NCBI RefSeq assembly: GCF_029960785.1
Contig: NZ_JASBQE010000047.1
Location: 1 to 64,000 of the forward strand
Origin: Polyangium sp. 15x6
GTDB lineage: Bacteria > Myxococcota_A > Polyangia > Polyangiales > Polyangiaceae
Length of the DNA: 64,000 bases
Reading direction: 5' to 3'
Shown: positions 33,203 through 42,198 of the stretch, piece by piece
How positions within the stretch are numbered: position 1 is the stretch's first letter
How the letters are laid out: the number at the start of each line of letters is the position of its first letter
The notes under the pieces: model-generated
What the model was told of the DNA's origin: nothing
The model's database searches: none
Seen by the model: the letters and a program-made list of their open reading frames with translations, nothing else
Translations under genes and position numbers: made by a program

Positions 33203-34300
33203 GTGCGCGCCTGGCTGGCTTGCTTGTTCATGCTCGCGCCGACCGTGGTGCTGGCGTCGAGTTGTGCCCTCGAAGGCTTCGAGACGTTCACGCCTCCGCC
33301 TGAACCCGCGGAGCTCTGCGGCCATGCCTCGGTGCCGGGACCTCCGGCGCCCACGCCGCCGAACGACGCGGAGCCTGAAGAACAGTTCGTCGTGGCGCTG
33401 CGCGTCCTCCGGCTGAAGACCGACAAGGACGGCGGTGACCTCGGGCTCGATCTCGACCGGTTCTGTAGCTGCCAGGGCGAGGAGCGGTCGTGCATCCCGC
33501 CTGCGGGGCAGCCCGAGAAGTTGAGCTGCGACAAGGCGATGGGGCGGGACAACCAGATGCCTGCGCTGTTCAACCTCGTCGAGCTTGCCTTGCAGGTGCA
33601 GGACCTCTCCGAGCGGTACAGCCTCTTCGCCGAGCTCGGCAACTGGGGCATCGTCTTCCACGTCAGCGACTACAACGGCCAGCTCGACGACTCGAAGGTG
33701 CGCGTCGCCTGGTACGGCAGCGAGGGGACCGCGGCGACGCCGGCGTGGGACGGCAACGACGCCTGGCCGATCTCGACGAGCACGCTCGAGAACGGGCTGC
33801 CGAAGTACTTCGACAACGACGCCTACGTCACCGACGGCACGCTCGTGATCTCGGCGCCGACGGGCGGGATCGCGGTCGCCGGCGGCAACACGCGGCTGCA
33901 CATCAACCTCTCTTCCGGCACGATCACCGCGAAGATCCTGAAGGACGACTTCGGGCGCTGGGTGCTGCGCGACGGGCTCATCGCCGGTCGCATCCCGCAG
34001 ATCGAGCTCTTCCGCATGGTGCAGAGCTTCCGCGACGATACGGGCACGCCGTTCTGCACCGACAACATCTTCTGGGGCGCGACGCAGGACGCGTTCTGCC
34101 GCGGCCTCGACGTGCAGACCGGCCCGCCCGAGCCGAACAAGCCCTGCAACGCGGTCTCGTTCGCGGCCGGCTTCGACGCTGATCCCGCGCAGCTCGGCAT
34201 GCCGAAGGATCCGAACCCCGACACGATGGGCTGCCCGCCCGAGACCGATCCGATCGCTTCGTTCCAGATGTTCGGCTGCCCGCCGCCGCCGAACCCCTGA
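33203..34300 (+). CDS. Predicted lipoprotein of unknown function
   Basis: 365 residues, GTG start. Signal peptide with lipobox LASSCAL (Cys 21). The mature part is beta-rich with several Cys pairs (CSCQGEERSCIPP, FCTDNIFWGATQDAFCRG) and an extended Pro tail ending PPPPNP. The central region (FHVSDYNGQLDDSKVRVAWY, LVISAPTGGIAVAGGNTRLH) looks like a jelly-roll. No active-site motif. It ends 1 bp before the stop of the convergent small lipoprotein gene. Similar large lipoproteins are numerous in Polyangiales. Confidence 0.8.
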   Translation: MRAWLACLFMLAPTVVLASSCALEGFETFTPPPEPAELCGHASVPGPPAPTPPNDAEPEEQFVVALRVLRLKTDKDGGDLGLDLDRFCSCQGEERSCIPPAGQPEKLSCDKAMGRDNQMPALFNLVELALQVQDLSERYSLFAELGNWGIVFHVSDYNGQLDDSKVRVAWYGSEGTAATPAWDGNDAWPISTSTLENGLPKYFDNDAYVTDGTLVISAPTGGIAVAGGNTRLHINLSSGTITAKILKDDFGRWVLRDGLIAGRIPQIELFRMVQSFRDDTGTPFCTDNIFWGATQDAFCRGLDVQTGPPEPNKPCNAVSFAAGFDADPAQLGMPKDPNPDTMGCPPETDPIASFQMFGCPPPPNP

Positions 34301-34301
34301 C

Positions 34302-34799
34302 TCATTCGTCCGCGGCGTCGCCCCCGTCACCCGCGTCGGGCGTGGCGGGGGTCGTCGTGCCCGCGTCCACGGGCTTCACGACGAACGCGCAGTCGGCGAG
34401 CTGCTCGGGCTTGCGCGTGATCACGAGGCACGGCGCGATCGCGGCGGGATCCGCGGCGGCGATGAGCGGCTCGGCGGGACAGTCGGCCATGGTCGCGGCG
34501 CCGGCGCGCGCGCATGCGGCCACGGCGCGCACGGCTTCGACGCAGCGGGCCGTCGCGTCGGCGCTGGGCTCGACGTCGTTCTGGATCCCGTGCAGGCATT
34601 GATCGCGGTAGAGGTTGATGCAGAACGTCGCCTCGGCCTCGGTGGCGCCGCAGGCCTGCGTGGCTTCGCACCGCGCCGTCTCGATCTCCCGACACGCGTC
34701 GATCCCCACGGCGTCCGTACCGCACGCGCTGGCGACCGTGGCGGCAAGCAGGCCGAGGGCTGCGGCGAGGAGATGGCGGGGTCCGGGGCGCAGGCGCAC
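34302..34799 (-). CDS. Small lipoprotein with helical Cys pattern
   Basis: 165 residues, GTG start. Lipobox ASACGT (Cys 26). Conserved-looking Cys spacing: DACREIETARCEATQACG, FCINLYRDQCLHG, RCVEAVRAVAACARAG and DCPAEPL. The pattern resembles the lipoprotein at 19696-20082 and may be one paralogous family of disulfide-bonded helical bundles. An acidic tail ends the protein. It converges on the previous gene with 1 bp between stops, so readthrough of both is expected. Confidence 0.77.
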   Translation of the reverse strand: MRLRPGPRHLLAAALGLLAATVASACGTDAVGIDACREIETARCEATQACGATEAEATFCINLYRDQCLHGIQNDVEPSADATARCVEAVRAVAACARAGAATMADCPAEPLIAAADPAAIAPCLVITRKPEQLADCAFVVKPVDAGTTTPATPDAGDGGDAADE

Positions 34800-34918
34800 G
34801 GCGGTCGGGTAGCATGGCTCTTGGCCATGCGTCGAGCTTTCGGCAAAGCTACGCGCCGAAGCGCCGCCCCGACGGAAACGTGTGGCCGTCCAGGGCGCTG
34901 CTCGAGCCGGAAGAGGCC

Positions 34919-35821
34919 ATGACGACCGCGATGATCCTTTGCGCCGGCCTCGGCACGCGTTTGCGGCCGATCACCGACGAGATGCCCAAGCCCCTGGTTT
35001 GGTTCGGCAACAAGCCGTTGCTCTTTCACATCCTCGATCGCCTCGCCGCCGCCGGCGTCGAGCGGGTCGTGCTGAACACGCACCACCTCGCGGAGCGCTT
35101 CGAGCGGCGGCTGTTCCTGGGGGCCCCGATCGGGGTGACCCTCGTGCACGAGCCGAAGATCCTCGGCACCGCGGGGGGCGTCGCGGCGGCGGCGCCCGCG
35201 CTCGGGCCGGGGGACGTGCTCGTGTGGAATGGCGACATCCTCGCGACGTTCTCCGTCACTGCGCTCGAGGGTGCCCACGCGCGCGCGAAGGCCAAGGGCG
35301 CGATCGCCACCCTCGCGGTTGCGTTCCGGGATCCCGAGAAGATGCGGGTCGGGGAGGGTACCGTGGGCCTCGGGGAGGATGGCTCGATCGTGCGGCTGCG
35401 CGGCGAGACGTTTGGTCGCGAGGTGCGGGGGGCGGATTTCGTCGGCGTGCAGATCCTCGGCGAGGTGGCGCGCGCACGCTTGCCCAGCGAGGGTTGCCTC
35501 GTTGGGGACGTGTACTTGCCGGCGCTCCGCGCGGGCGAGCGGGTCGCGGCGAGCGCGATCGTGTCGCGCTTCTGCGACCTCGGCACGCCCCACGCTTATT
35601 TCGAGGAGAGCATGCACTGGCTCGCCGAGTTCGGATCGTGGCGCGGCGAGGACGTGCACGTCGATCCCGAGGTCTCCCTCGCGAGCGTCATCCTCGGCGA
35701 CGGCGTGACCGTGCGAGGGCGGGGCGAGCTTCGCGAGGTCGTGGCCTGTCCCGGCGCCGCCGTGGAAGCGCCGCTCGAGCGCGCGATCGTCCTCGGGAGC
35801 GGAACGATCGTACGGGTCTGA
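34919..35821 (+). CDS. NDP-sugar nucleotidyltransferase (MurU/mannose-1-phosphate guanylyltransferase type)
   Basis: 300 residues from the ATG at 34919. The GT-A fold N-terminus has the signature LCAGLGTRLRPIT and EMPKPLV with the catalytic Lys, then GTAGGVAAAAPALG and VWNGDI for the metal Asp. Such enzymes couple a sugar-1-phosphate to UTP or GTP. The short C-terminus (about 245-300) has a left-handed-helix-like stretch (VHVDPEVSLASVILGDGVTV). Length fits MurU-type enzymes, which in other genomes pair with AmgK; no AmgK is near. Sugar specificity is open. The gene is divergent from the small lipoprotein. Confidence 0.88.
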   Translation: MTTAMILCAGLGTRLRPITDEMPKPLVWFGNKPLLFHILDRLAAAGVERVVLNTHHLAERFERRLFLGAPIGVTLVHEPKILGTAGGVAAAAPALGPGDVLVWNGDILATFSVTALEGAHARAKAKGAIATLAVAFRDPEKMRVGEGTVGLGEDGSIVRLRGETFGREVRGADFVGVQILGEVARARLPSEGCLVGDVYLPALRAGERVAASAIVSRFCDLGTPHAYFEESMHWLAEFGSWRGEDVHVDPEVSLASVILGDGVTVRGRGELREVVACPGAAVEAPLERAIVLGSGTIVRV

Positions 35822-35830
35822 ACGAATCGA

Positions 35831-37204
35831 TCAGTCGGGGAAAAACGTCTCCACGTGCAGCGCGGGCGAGCCGTCTTCGAGCACCCCGCCCAGGATCGAG
35901 AGCGTCCCGTTCGGCGCGGCCACCACCGTCGCGCCCGATCGTGGCTCCCGGAGCGGCCGCTCTTCCACCGTCGGCCCGCTCAGATCGATCACGAACACCC
36001 GCACGTGACGCGGCGGCAGCGGCTCGTGCCCGACCACGATCACGCGTGATCCTCCCAGCGAAAACGCTTGCGCCCGCGTGATCCACACGGGCAGCGTCGC
36101 GCCCGAAACCTCCTGGGTCGCGCATCCCGACGTGCAGCTCGGGCTCCACGTCCGCACCTTCGCCGCCGCTCCGGCCGCGTCGATCCCGCCGACGAGCGCC
36201 ATCTTTCCATCACCCGCCACCACCGCCGCCGCGCCCTCCATCCCGTCCGCCGGCATGTCCCTTTGCACGAACGCCGTCCCGCCCTCCGGCAGCACCTCGA
36301 ACCCCGTCGCGCTCGCGTTTCCCCCGACCACCACGAGCCCCACGCCCGGCGCCCACGCCGCCGCTGCGCCCTTCCGCGCCGCCGACAGCCGCAGCACCGA
36401 CAGCGCGCCGCTCGAGCTCACCGCGAGCACCTCGTCCGTCGCCGTCTCCGCTCGCGTCGCCCCCACCACGTAACTCGTGCCGGACGGTGACTCCACCACG
36501 AGCCCTCCGGCCACGTCGGCGAACGAGCCCGCGCTCTCCGGCCACGCCACCGCGTACGTTCCGCTCCCGTCCACCGCGCTCGCGCCCGCCTCTCCGACGA
36601 GCATCATCCCGCTCGGCCGTCCCACGATCGTCCGCGCCGTGAGCGGAAACGCGGCCATCACGGCCGGCCCCCAGCCGAGCAGATCGTAACAATCTCCGAG
36701 CCGCACGTCCCCCGCGCCGTCCGCGCCCGCCGCCGCGCTCCCGCCCGTCGTCACCAGGAACTGCTCGCCGATCACCGCCCCCGGCGCGTCCACGTGCGCC
36801 CGCACGAGCTCCCCCGGCGGCCGCGCCCACTTGCCCACGCGTTGCACGAACACCGGCACGTCACGCACGAACGCGCTGGGCACGATCCCCGTGAGCGACC
36901 GACCTCGCACGACCGTCGCCCCTTCGGCCGTGGTCCCTGTCACCTCGACACCGAGCGGCTCGTCTTCGGGCACCTCGCCGAGATCGAACGTCCCGCCGGG
37001 CGTCGTCTCCGCGGTGAACGTCGTCCCGCTCGCCGTCTTCGCCTCGATCCGGATCTTCGTCACGGCGGGCGCGGCCGAGAACGTGTCCGCCTCGTGGCCC
37101 GTCACGATCTGCAACGTCCGCTCGATCGGCTCCTCGCTGCATCCGCTCCCGAGGAGCGCCGCGATCACGAGCCACCCAGCGCGCTGGTCCATTCGAGCGC
37201 TCAC
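35831..37204 (-). CDS. Kelch/beta-propeller-like predicted lipoprotein
   Basis: 457 residues from the GTG at 37204; an ATG four codons later is an alternative. Lipobox LGSGCSEE (Cys 22). After an Ig-like region (about 45-105, PAVTKIRIEAKTASGTTFTA), repeats with double-Gly turns follow (EQFLVTTGGSAA, VGLVVVGGNASA, GKMALVGGIDAAG, GTLSILGGVLE), a Kelch-like propeller pattern. Likely cell-surface. Divergent from pabB with 81 bp between. Confidence 0.8.
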   Translation of the reverse strand: MSARMDQRAGWLVIAALLGSGCSEEPIERTLQIVTGHEADTFSAAPAVTKIRIEAKTASGTTFTAETTPGGTFDLGEVPEDEPLGVEVTGTTAEGATVVRGRSLTGIVPSAFVRDVPVFVQRVGKWARPPGELVRAHVDAPGAVIGEQFLVTTGGSAAAGADGAGDVRLGDCYDLLGWGPAVMAAFPLTARTIVGRPSGMMLVGEAGASAVDGSGTYAVAWPESAGSFADVAGGLVVESPSGTSYVVGATRAETATDEVLAVSSSGALSVLRLSAARKGAAAAWAPGVGLVVVGGNASATGFEVLPEGGTAFVQRDMPADGMEGAAAVVAGDGKMALVGGIDAAGAAAKVRTWSPSCTSGCATQEVSGATLPVWITRAQAFSLGGSRVIVVGHEPLPPRHVRVFVIDLSGPTVEERPLREPRSGATVVAAPNGTLSILGGVLEDGSPALHVETFFPD

Positions 37205-37285
37205 GCGGCGCGAGCGTACCCCGAGCCCGGCTGCTTTTCATCTCGCCGCCGCGCCGCGCGCGCCCCGTGCTAGCAGGATCTCGCC

Positions 37286-38749
37286 GTGCTCGTCGGTCGA
37301 CAGCTCCCCCTCGCGCCCGATCCGGTTGCCCTCGCGGATCGCCTTCGCGCTGCCGGCGCGGACCGCCTCGCCCTGCTCCACACAGCCGACCGCACCCCCG
37401 GCCCCTACGCGCGGTTCTCGTACGTCGCGTGTGACCCCGACCGCCAGTCGAGCGCCCTCGATCCGCTTGCCGACGACCCCGATTTTCCGTTCGGCGGCGC
37501 GGCGGGCACGTTCCGGTCCGTGCCCCGCTGGATCGGCGTCTTGCCCTACGAGGGACACCGGCACCTCGAACGCCCCGGCTGGACCCCGCGGGAGGGCGAT
37601 CGACGGCCGCGGGCGATGCTCGAACGACCGCTCTGGCTCCGGTACCCGGCCGTCGTCGTCGTGGACCATGCCGAGGGGCGTGTGTTTGCGGTGGGCGTCA
37701 CACACGACCACGTCGAGGCGCTCGCGCGGCGCCTGCTCGCGACGCCTGCACCGGGGGGGCGGGGACCGTTCGCGGTCGAGGTCGCGGATGCGGAACCGAC
37801 ACGGCTTCACCTCGAACGGATCCTCGCCGCGAAGGAGCTGATTGCCCGAGGGGAGCTCTACCAGGTCAACTTGGCGCGACGGCTCCTCGTGTCGCTCGTG
37901 CGGGGCGAGCCGCTCGATCTGCACCGCCGGCTGAGCGCCGCTGCGCCGTCTCCGTTCGCCGCGTGCCTGCACCTCGGTCGTGATCTGGCCGTCGTGTCCA
38001 CCTCACCGGAGCTCTTGCTCGAAGCGCGAACGAGGTATTTCCCCGAAGGCAGGGAGTTTCCTGCAGATGGATTGCGATCCTTCATGTCGAACCTGCGAGA
38101 GGGTCGAAATCGGCCTGATCGGGGAGGGGATCCACGACGGAAATCCATCCTGAATTCGGTACCTTTCGGCAGATTGTTCACATGTCCTATCAAGGGCACA
38201 CGGCCGCGCGGAAAAGACGCCCGCGAAGACGCTGCGCTCGTTCAGGAGCTCGACCAGGATCCCAAGGAAAACGCAGAGCTCACGATGATCGTGGATGTGG
38301 AACGTAACGATCTCGGTCGTGTCGCGGCCGTGGGATCGGTCCAGGTCCTCCACGGACCCGGTGTGGTGACGCACAGAACCATCCACCACCGCGAGGCCCT
38401 GCTCGGGGCGTGGACTCGACCCGGCGCGACCCGGCACGACGTGCTCTCCGCCATGGTCCCGAGCGGCAGCGTCACCGGCGCGCCCAAAATCCGCGCCATG
38501 GAGGTCATCGCCCGCCTCGAGAGCGCCCGCCGCGGCCTCTACACCGGCGGCTTCGGCCACGTCGCCCACGACGGCAGCGTCCTCCTCGCCATGGCCATCC
38601 GCACCGTCGTGCTCCAGGGCCGTGAGGGCGAATACTTCACCGGCGGCGGCATCGTCGCCGACTCCGACCCCGCCCGCGAGCTCGAAGAGACCCGCTGGAA
38701 GGCCCTGCAACTCGAAAAAGCGGCAAATCGGACGTTCGCGGCGTCTTGA
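37286..38749 (+). CDS. pabB: Aminodeoxychorismate/anthranilate synthase component I with in-frame insertion
   Basis: 487 residues, GTG start. The chorismate-binding domain has its signatures: LAAKELIARGELYQVNLARR, TSPELLLEA, CPIKGTRPRG, KENAELTMIVDVERNDLG, VTHRTIHH, PSGSVTGAPKIRAMEVI and FTGGGIVADSD. The enzyme adds ammonia to chorismate for folate (PabB) or tryptophan (TrpE); the PIKGT motif (Lys, not Ala) points to PabB. Between SPELLLEA and CPIKGT, where relatives have a short hairpin, there are about 48 extra residues (about 249-296), encoded by visibly less GC-rich DNA (about 38030-38173). The reading frame stays open across it. No pabA or pabC is adjacent. Confidence 0.9.
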   Translation: MLVGRQLPLAPDPVALADRLRAAGADRLALLHTADRTPGPYARFSYVACDPDRQSSALDPLADDPDFPFGGAAGTFRSVPRWIGVLPYEGHRHLERPGWTPREGDRRPRAMLERPLWLRYPAVVVVDHAEGRVFAVGVTHDHVEALARRLLATPAPGGRGPFAVEVADAEPTRLHLERILAAKELIARGELYQVNLARRLLVSLVRGEPLDLHRRLSAAAPSPFAACLHLGRDLAVVSTSPELLLEARTRYFPEGREFPADGLRSFMSNLREGRNRPDRGGDPRRKSILNSVPFGRLFTCPIKGTRPRGKDAREDAALVQELDQDPKENAELTMIVDVERNDLGRVAAVGSVQVLHGPGVVTHRTIHHREALLGAWTRPGATRHDVLSAMVPSGSVTGAPKIRAMEVIARLESARRGLYTGGFGHVAHDGSVLLAMAIRTVVLQGREGEYFTGGGIVADSDPARELEETRWKALQLEKAANRTFAAS

Positions 38750-38826
38750 TGTGCTCTGATGTAAGACTATGTGCTGACAGAAAGTTGGTGGTCCGAGCGG
38801 CCTCGGGGTACTAATCCGCCCGTACG

Positions 38827-40641
38827 ATGGGCGTCGAAGAGCAAGTTCGGAATCTGGTGGTGGGTGCACTCACCGATCTGGCGGGGAGTGGGGTCCTGCC
38901 GTCGGAAGTTACGTCGGCAGCGTTCTCCGTGGAGCGCCCGAAGCGCCCCGAGCACGGCGACCTGGCGACGAACGCAGCCCTCGCGATCCAGAAGGCAGCG
39001 AAGAAGCCGCCTCGGGAGATCGCGACGCTGCTCGCCGAGCGTCTCGGCAAAGAGCCCGACATCCGCGCGGTGGAGATCGCCGGTCCGGGCTTCCTGAACT
39101 TGCGCCTCGCGCCGGCGATCTACCAGCGCGTGCTCGGCGACGTGCTCGCCGCGGGGCCGTCGTTCGGGCGAGGGCCCGCGGGGCTCGGCGAGCGGGTGCT
39201 CGTGGAGTTCGTCAGCGCAAACCCGACGGGGCCGCTGCTCATCTCGCACGGCCGCGGCGCGATCCTCGGCGACGCGGTCTCGACGCTCCTCGAGGCCGTG
39301 GGGCACCGCGTCACGCGCGAGTACTACATCAACGACTTCGGCAACCAGATCCGGCTGCTCGCGGCGAGCGTGCTCGCCGTGGCGCTCGGCCGCGAGCCGC
39401 CCGAGGGCGGCTACGGCAAGAACGACTACCTCGAGGATCTCGTCGCCTGGCTGCAGAAGACGCACCCCGAGCTGATCGCCGACGACAAGGTCGAGGAGCT
39501 CTCGCGCGTCTGCGTGACGCGCATGCTCGACGGCGTGCCGGGCTCGAAGGCGCTGCCGGGCATCAAGAAGACGCTCGCGTCGCTGCGGATCCAGTTCGAC
39601 GGCTGGTACTCCGAGGAGAGCCTGCACCGGTGGGGCCGGGTGAGCGCGGCGCTCGCGGAGCTCTCCACGCGCGGTTACCTCGAAGAACGCGAAGGGGCGC
39701 TCTTCTTCAAGAGCACCGACGAGGGCGACGACAAGGATCGCGTCGTGAAGAAGCGCGACGGGTACTACACGTACTTCGCGAGCGACATCGCGTACCACGC
39801 GGACAAGATCAACCGCGGCTACGACCGGCTCGTGAACGTGCTCGGTGCCGATCACCACGGCTACACGGCGCGTGTGCGCGGCGCGCTCGCGGCGCTCGGT
39901 CTGCCGAAGGAGCGCTTCGAGGTGGTGCTCTACCAGCTCGTGAACCTGCTGCGCGACGGCAAGCCCTACAAGATGGGCAAGCGGCTCGGAAACCTCGTCA
40001 CGATCGAGGAGGTCGTCGACGAGATCGACGAGGCCGCGCGGCGCAAGGGCGCCGGCGCCGACGCCCTCCGCTACTTCTACCTCGCGCGGCGGAGCGACAC
40101 GACGATCGACCTCGACATCGAGCTCGCCAAGAAGGCCTCGATGGACAATCCGGTCTTCTACCTGCAGTACGGCTACGCGCGCCTCTGCTCGATCCTGCGC
40201 CGCGCCCAGGAGAAGTTTGGGCTCCAAGTACCCCGGCACTCGTCCGCGCTCGCGGCGCGCCTCGAGCACCCGGACGAGCTCGCGATCCTCGGTCGGCTCG
40301 GGGGCTTCCCGGCGGTCGTGGCGGAGGCGGCGGCGCTGCGCGAGCCGCACCGGATCCTGTTCTACCTGCAGGAGCTCTCGCAGGACTTCCAGAGCTACTT
40401 CACGCGGCTGAAGAAGGACGGCGACACGATCCTGCCGCTCGACGCGCAGATGGCGGAGGCGGGCTGGCAGGAGAAGTGGGATCGGCAGAAGAGCGAGGCG
40501 CGGCTGCTCTGGATCGAGTCGATCCGCACGGTGTACGCCGCGGGGCTCAAGCTCGCCGGCATCACCGCGCTCGAGCGGATGCACAAGCTCGAAGGCGAGG
40601 CCGCCGCGGCGGAAGCAGAAGAGGAGGCCGGAGCGTCATGA
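38827..40641 (+). CDS. argS: Arginyl-tRNA synthetase
   Basis: 604 residues, close to the usual length. The N-terminal additional domain (about 1-100, HGDLATNAALAIQK, GPGFLNLRLA) is followed by the class I core with VEFVSANPTGPLLISHGRGA. The HIGH motif is the ISHGRG variant in which the first His is replaced. Also present are EYYINDFGNQIRLLA, YFASDIAYHADK, NVLGADHHGY and the KMSK-like KMGKRLGN. The C-terminal DALR anticodon-binding domain lies at about 480-585. An Ala/Glu-rich tail follows. It overlaps the SPOR gene by 4 bp (ATGA). Confidence 0.96.
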   Translation: MGVEEQVRNLVVGALTDLAGSGVLPSEVTSAAFSVERPKRPEHGDLATNAALAIQKAAKKPPREIATLLAERLGKEPDIRAVEIAGPGFLNLRLAPAIYQRVLGDVLAAGPSFGRGPAGLGERVLVEFVSANPTGPLLISHGRGAILGDAVSTLLEAVGHRVTREYYINDFGNQIRLLAASVLAVALGREPPEGGYGKNDYLEDLVAWLQKTHPELIADDKVEELSRVCVTRMLDGVPGSKALPGIKKTLASLRIQFDGWYSEESLHRWGRVSAALAELSTRGYLEEREGALFFKSTDEGDDKDRVVKKRDGYYTYFASDIAYHADKINRGYDRLVNVLGADHHGYTARVRGALAALGLPKERFEVVLYQLVNLLRDGKPYKMGKRLGNLVTIEEVVDEIDEAARRKGAGADALRYFYLARRSDTTIDLDIELAKKASMDNPVFYLQYGYARLCSILRRAQEKFGLQVPRHSSALAARLEHPDELAILGRLGGFPAVVAEAAALREPHRILFYLQELSQDFQSYFTRLKKDGDTILPLDAQMAEAGWQEKWDRQKSEARLLWIESIRTVYAAGLKLAGITALERMHKLEGEAAAAEAEEEAGAS

Positions 40642-41474
40642 CCGTACGTTCGGACATCGGGGACGGCGGGGCCATCAAGAACCTGGAGGACATCCAGGAG
40701 GCCGATCCCGCCTCGCGCCCGTCGCGCGCCTCGGCGCTCGTGCTCGCCTCGCTCGGCGGCGCGTGCATCGTGTTCGCGGCCGTCGCGCTGCTCCGCGCGC
40801 CCGTGAAGGAGAAGCCGACGAACGTGGATCCGCTCGGCGATCTCGTGGCGAAGGCGCACCCCGCGGGCGTGAAGGTGGACAAGAAGCCGGACCTCGCCGG
40901 CCACGAGATCACCTTCCCGGGGATGCTCTCCGACACGAAGAACACGACGGCGCTCGAAGCCGTGCGCTCGCCGCAGTCCGCAAAGCAGCCGCCGCCGGAG
41001 GCCGCCGCGGCGCCGCTCCCGCTGCCGCCGCCGGAGACGGTCGCGGAGAAGCTCCCGCCGTCGCCGCTGCCGGCGCAGCACATCCTGCAGGCGCCGCCGG
41101 ACTCGGCCGCGGGTCGCGACACGCTCACGCAGATGGCGAAGCACGTGGCGCGGGAAGACGGGGCCGAGGCCGCGGAGGCCGGCGGGCCGGGGCAGTACCA
41201 GCTCCAGGTGAGCTCGTTCAAGACGCAGCAGGAGGCCGACAAGTTCGCCGCCGCGCTGCGTCGACGTGGCCACCGCGCCTACGTCGAGCCCGCGATGGTG
41301 AAGGGCCGCGGCCTCTGGTACCGCGTGCGCATCGGCCCCTTCAAGTACAAGCACTCCGCCACGATCTACCGGCAAGATTTCGAGGCGAAGGAGCGGCTCG
41401 TCACGTTCATCGTGGAGCCGCCCAAGAAAGACGCCGCCGGCAAGCTCGCCGCGGACGAGAGCGCCGAGCAGTAA
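40638..41474 (+). CDS. SPOR-domain cell-envelope protein
   Basis: 278 residues, ATG overlapping the argS stop. A short cytoplasmic N-terminus, one membrane helix (about 35-52, ALVLASLGGACIVFAAVALL), a long Ala/Pro-rich periplasmic linker, and a C-terminal SPOR domain (about 190-255; QYQLQVSSFKTQQEADKFAA, RVRIGPFKYKHSATIYRQDF). SPOR domains bind glycan strands lacking stem peptides at the division septum. Placement after argS is common in deltaproteobacteria. A role in septal peptidoglycan is likely by family. Confidence 0.92.
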   Translation: MTVRSDIGDGGAIKNLEDIQEADPASRPSRASALVLASLGGACIVFAAVALLRAPVKEKPTNVDPLGDLVAKAHPAGVKVDKKPDLAGHEITFPGMLSDTKNTTALEAVRSPQSAKQPPPEAAAAPLPLPPPETVAEKLPPSPLPAQHILQAPPDSAAGRDTLTQMAKHVAREDGAEAAEAGGPGQYQLQVSSFKTQQEADKFAAALRRRGHRAYVEPAMVKGRGLWYRVRIGPFKYKHSATIYRQDFEAKERLVTFIVEPPKKDAAGKLAADESAEQ

Positions 41475-41478
41475 ACGG

Positions 41479-42198
41479 CTACCGCCCGATCCCCCAGATC
41501 TCGCCCGTCGCCCAGGTCGCGTCGAGCAGCGACAGCGCGCCGTGCACGACCTCCGCGGGCGTGCCGAAGCGGCCGAGGGGAGAGCGGGCGGCGAGCCGGT
41601 GCAGGCGCGTCGGATCGGCGTCGGCCTCGGGGTCGGCGACGATGCCGATCGCGAGCAGGTTGACGCGCACCTGCGGCGCGAGCTCGACGGCGAGCGCGCG
41701 CAGGCCTGTCTGTAGCGCGCCCTTCGCGGTCAGGTACGCGACGTGGTTCGGGAAGGGCCGCGTGACGCCCGCGTCGACGAGCGCGACGACCGCGCCCTCG
41801 GTGCGCGTGAGCTCCTCGGAGAGCGCGTTCACGAGCAGGAGCGGCGCGACCGCGTGCACGGCGAGCGTGTTCTCGAGGTCCTCGCGCGAGAGCTTTTCGA
41901 GCGGCGTGTGCGGGAAGGGGCCGCAGGCGAGGATGACGCCGTCGAGCCGGCCGCCTTCGAGCACGCGGCTCGCGATGCGCTCGGGCGCCTCGGGATCACG
42001 CAGGTCCGCGCAGACGGTGGTGGGTCGGCTTTCGGGCGCGCGCGAGAGCTCGTCGGCGAGGGCGTCGAGCCGCTCCTGGCTACGGGCCGTGATCGCGACG
42101 TGATCGCCGCGTTGCACGAGCGCCTTGGCGATGGCGACGCCGAGCCTGCCGGTGGCGCCGACGACGAGGATACGCTTCGGATCGTGGGGGATCGTCAT
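41479..42198 (-). CDS. Short-chain dehydrogenase/reductase (pteridine-reductase-like)
   Basis: 239 residues from the ATG at 42198 that overlaps the NikR-like stop by 4 bp. The Rossmann motif is GATGRLGVA (a TGxxxGxG variant), ITARSQERL binds the cofactor phosphate (NADPH preference), and the catalytic Tyr-x3-Lys is YLTAK. The usual catalytic Ser position reads VDAG, so Ser may be replaced. Overall pattern (HAVAPLLLVNALSEEL, GEIWGIGR instead of a GGxxxR end) recalls FolM/PTR1-like reductases, but this is tentative. Convergent with the SPOR gene, 4 bp between stops. Confidence 0.85.
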   Translation of the reverse strand: MTIPHDPKRILVVGATGRLGVAIAKALVQRGDHVAITARSQERLDALADELSRAPESRPTTVCADLRDPEAPERIASRVLEGGRLDGVILACGPFPHTPLEKLSREDLENTLAVHAVAPLLLVNALSEELTRTEGAVVALVDAGVTRPFPNHVAYLTAKGALQTGLRALAVELAPQVRVNLLAIGIVADPEADADPTRLHRLAARSPLGRFGTPAEVVHGALSLLDATWATGEIWGIGR

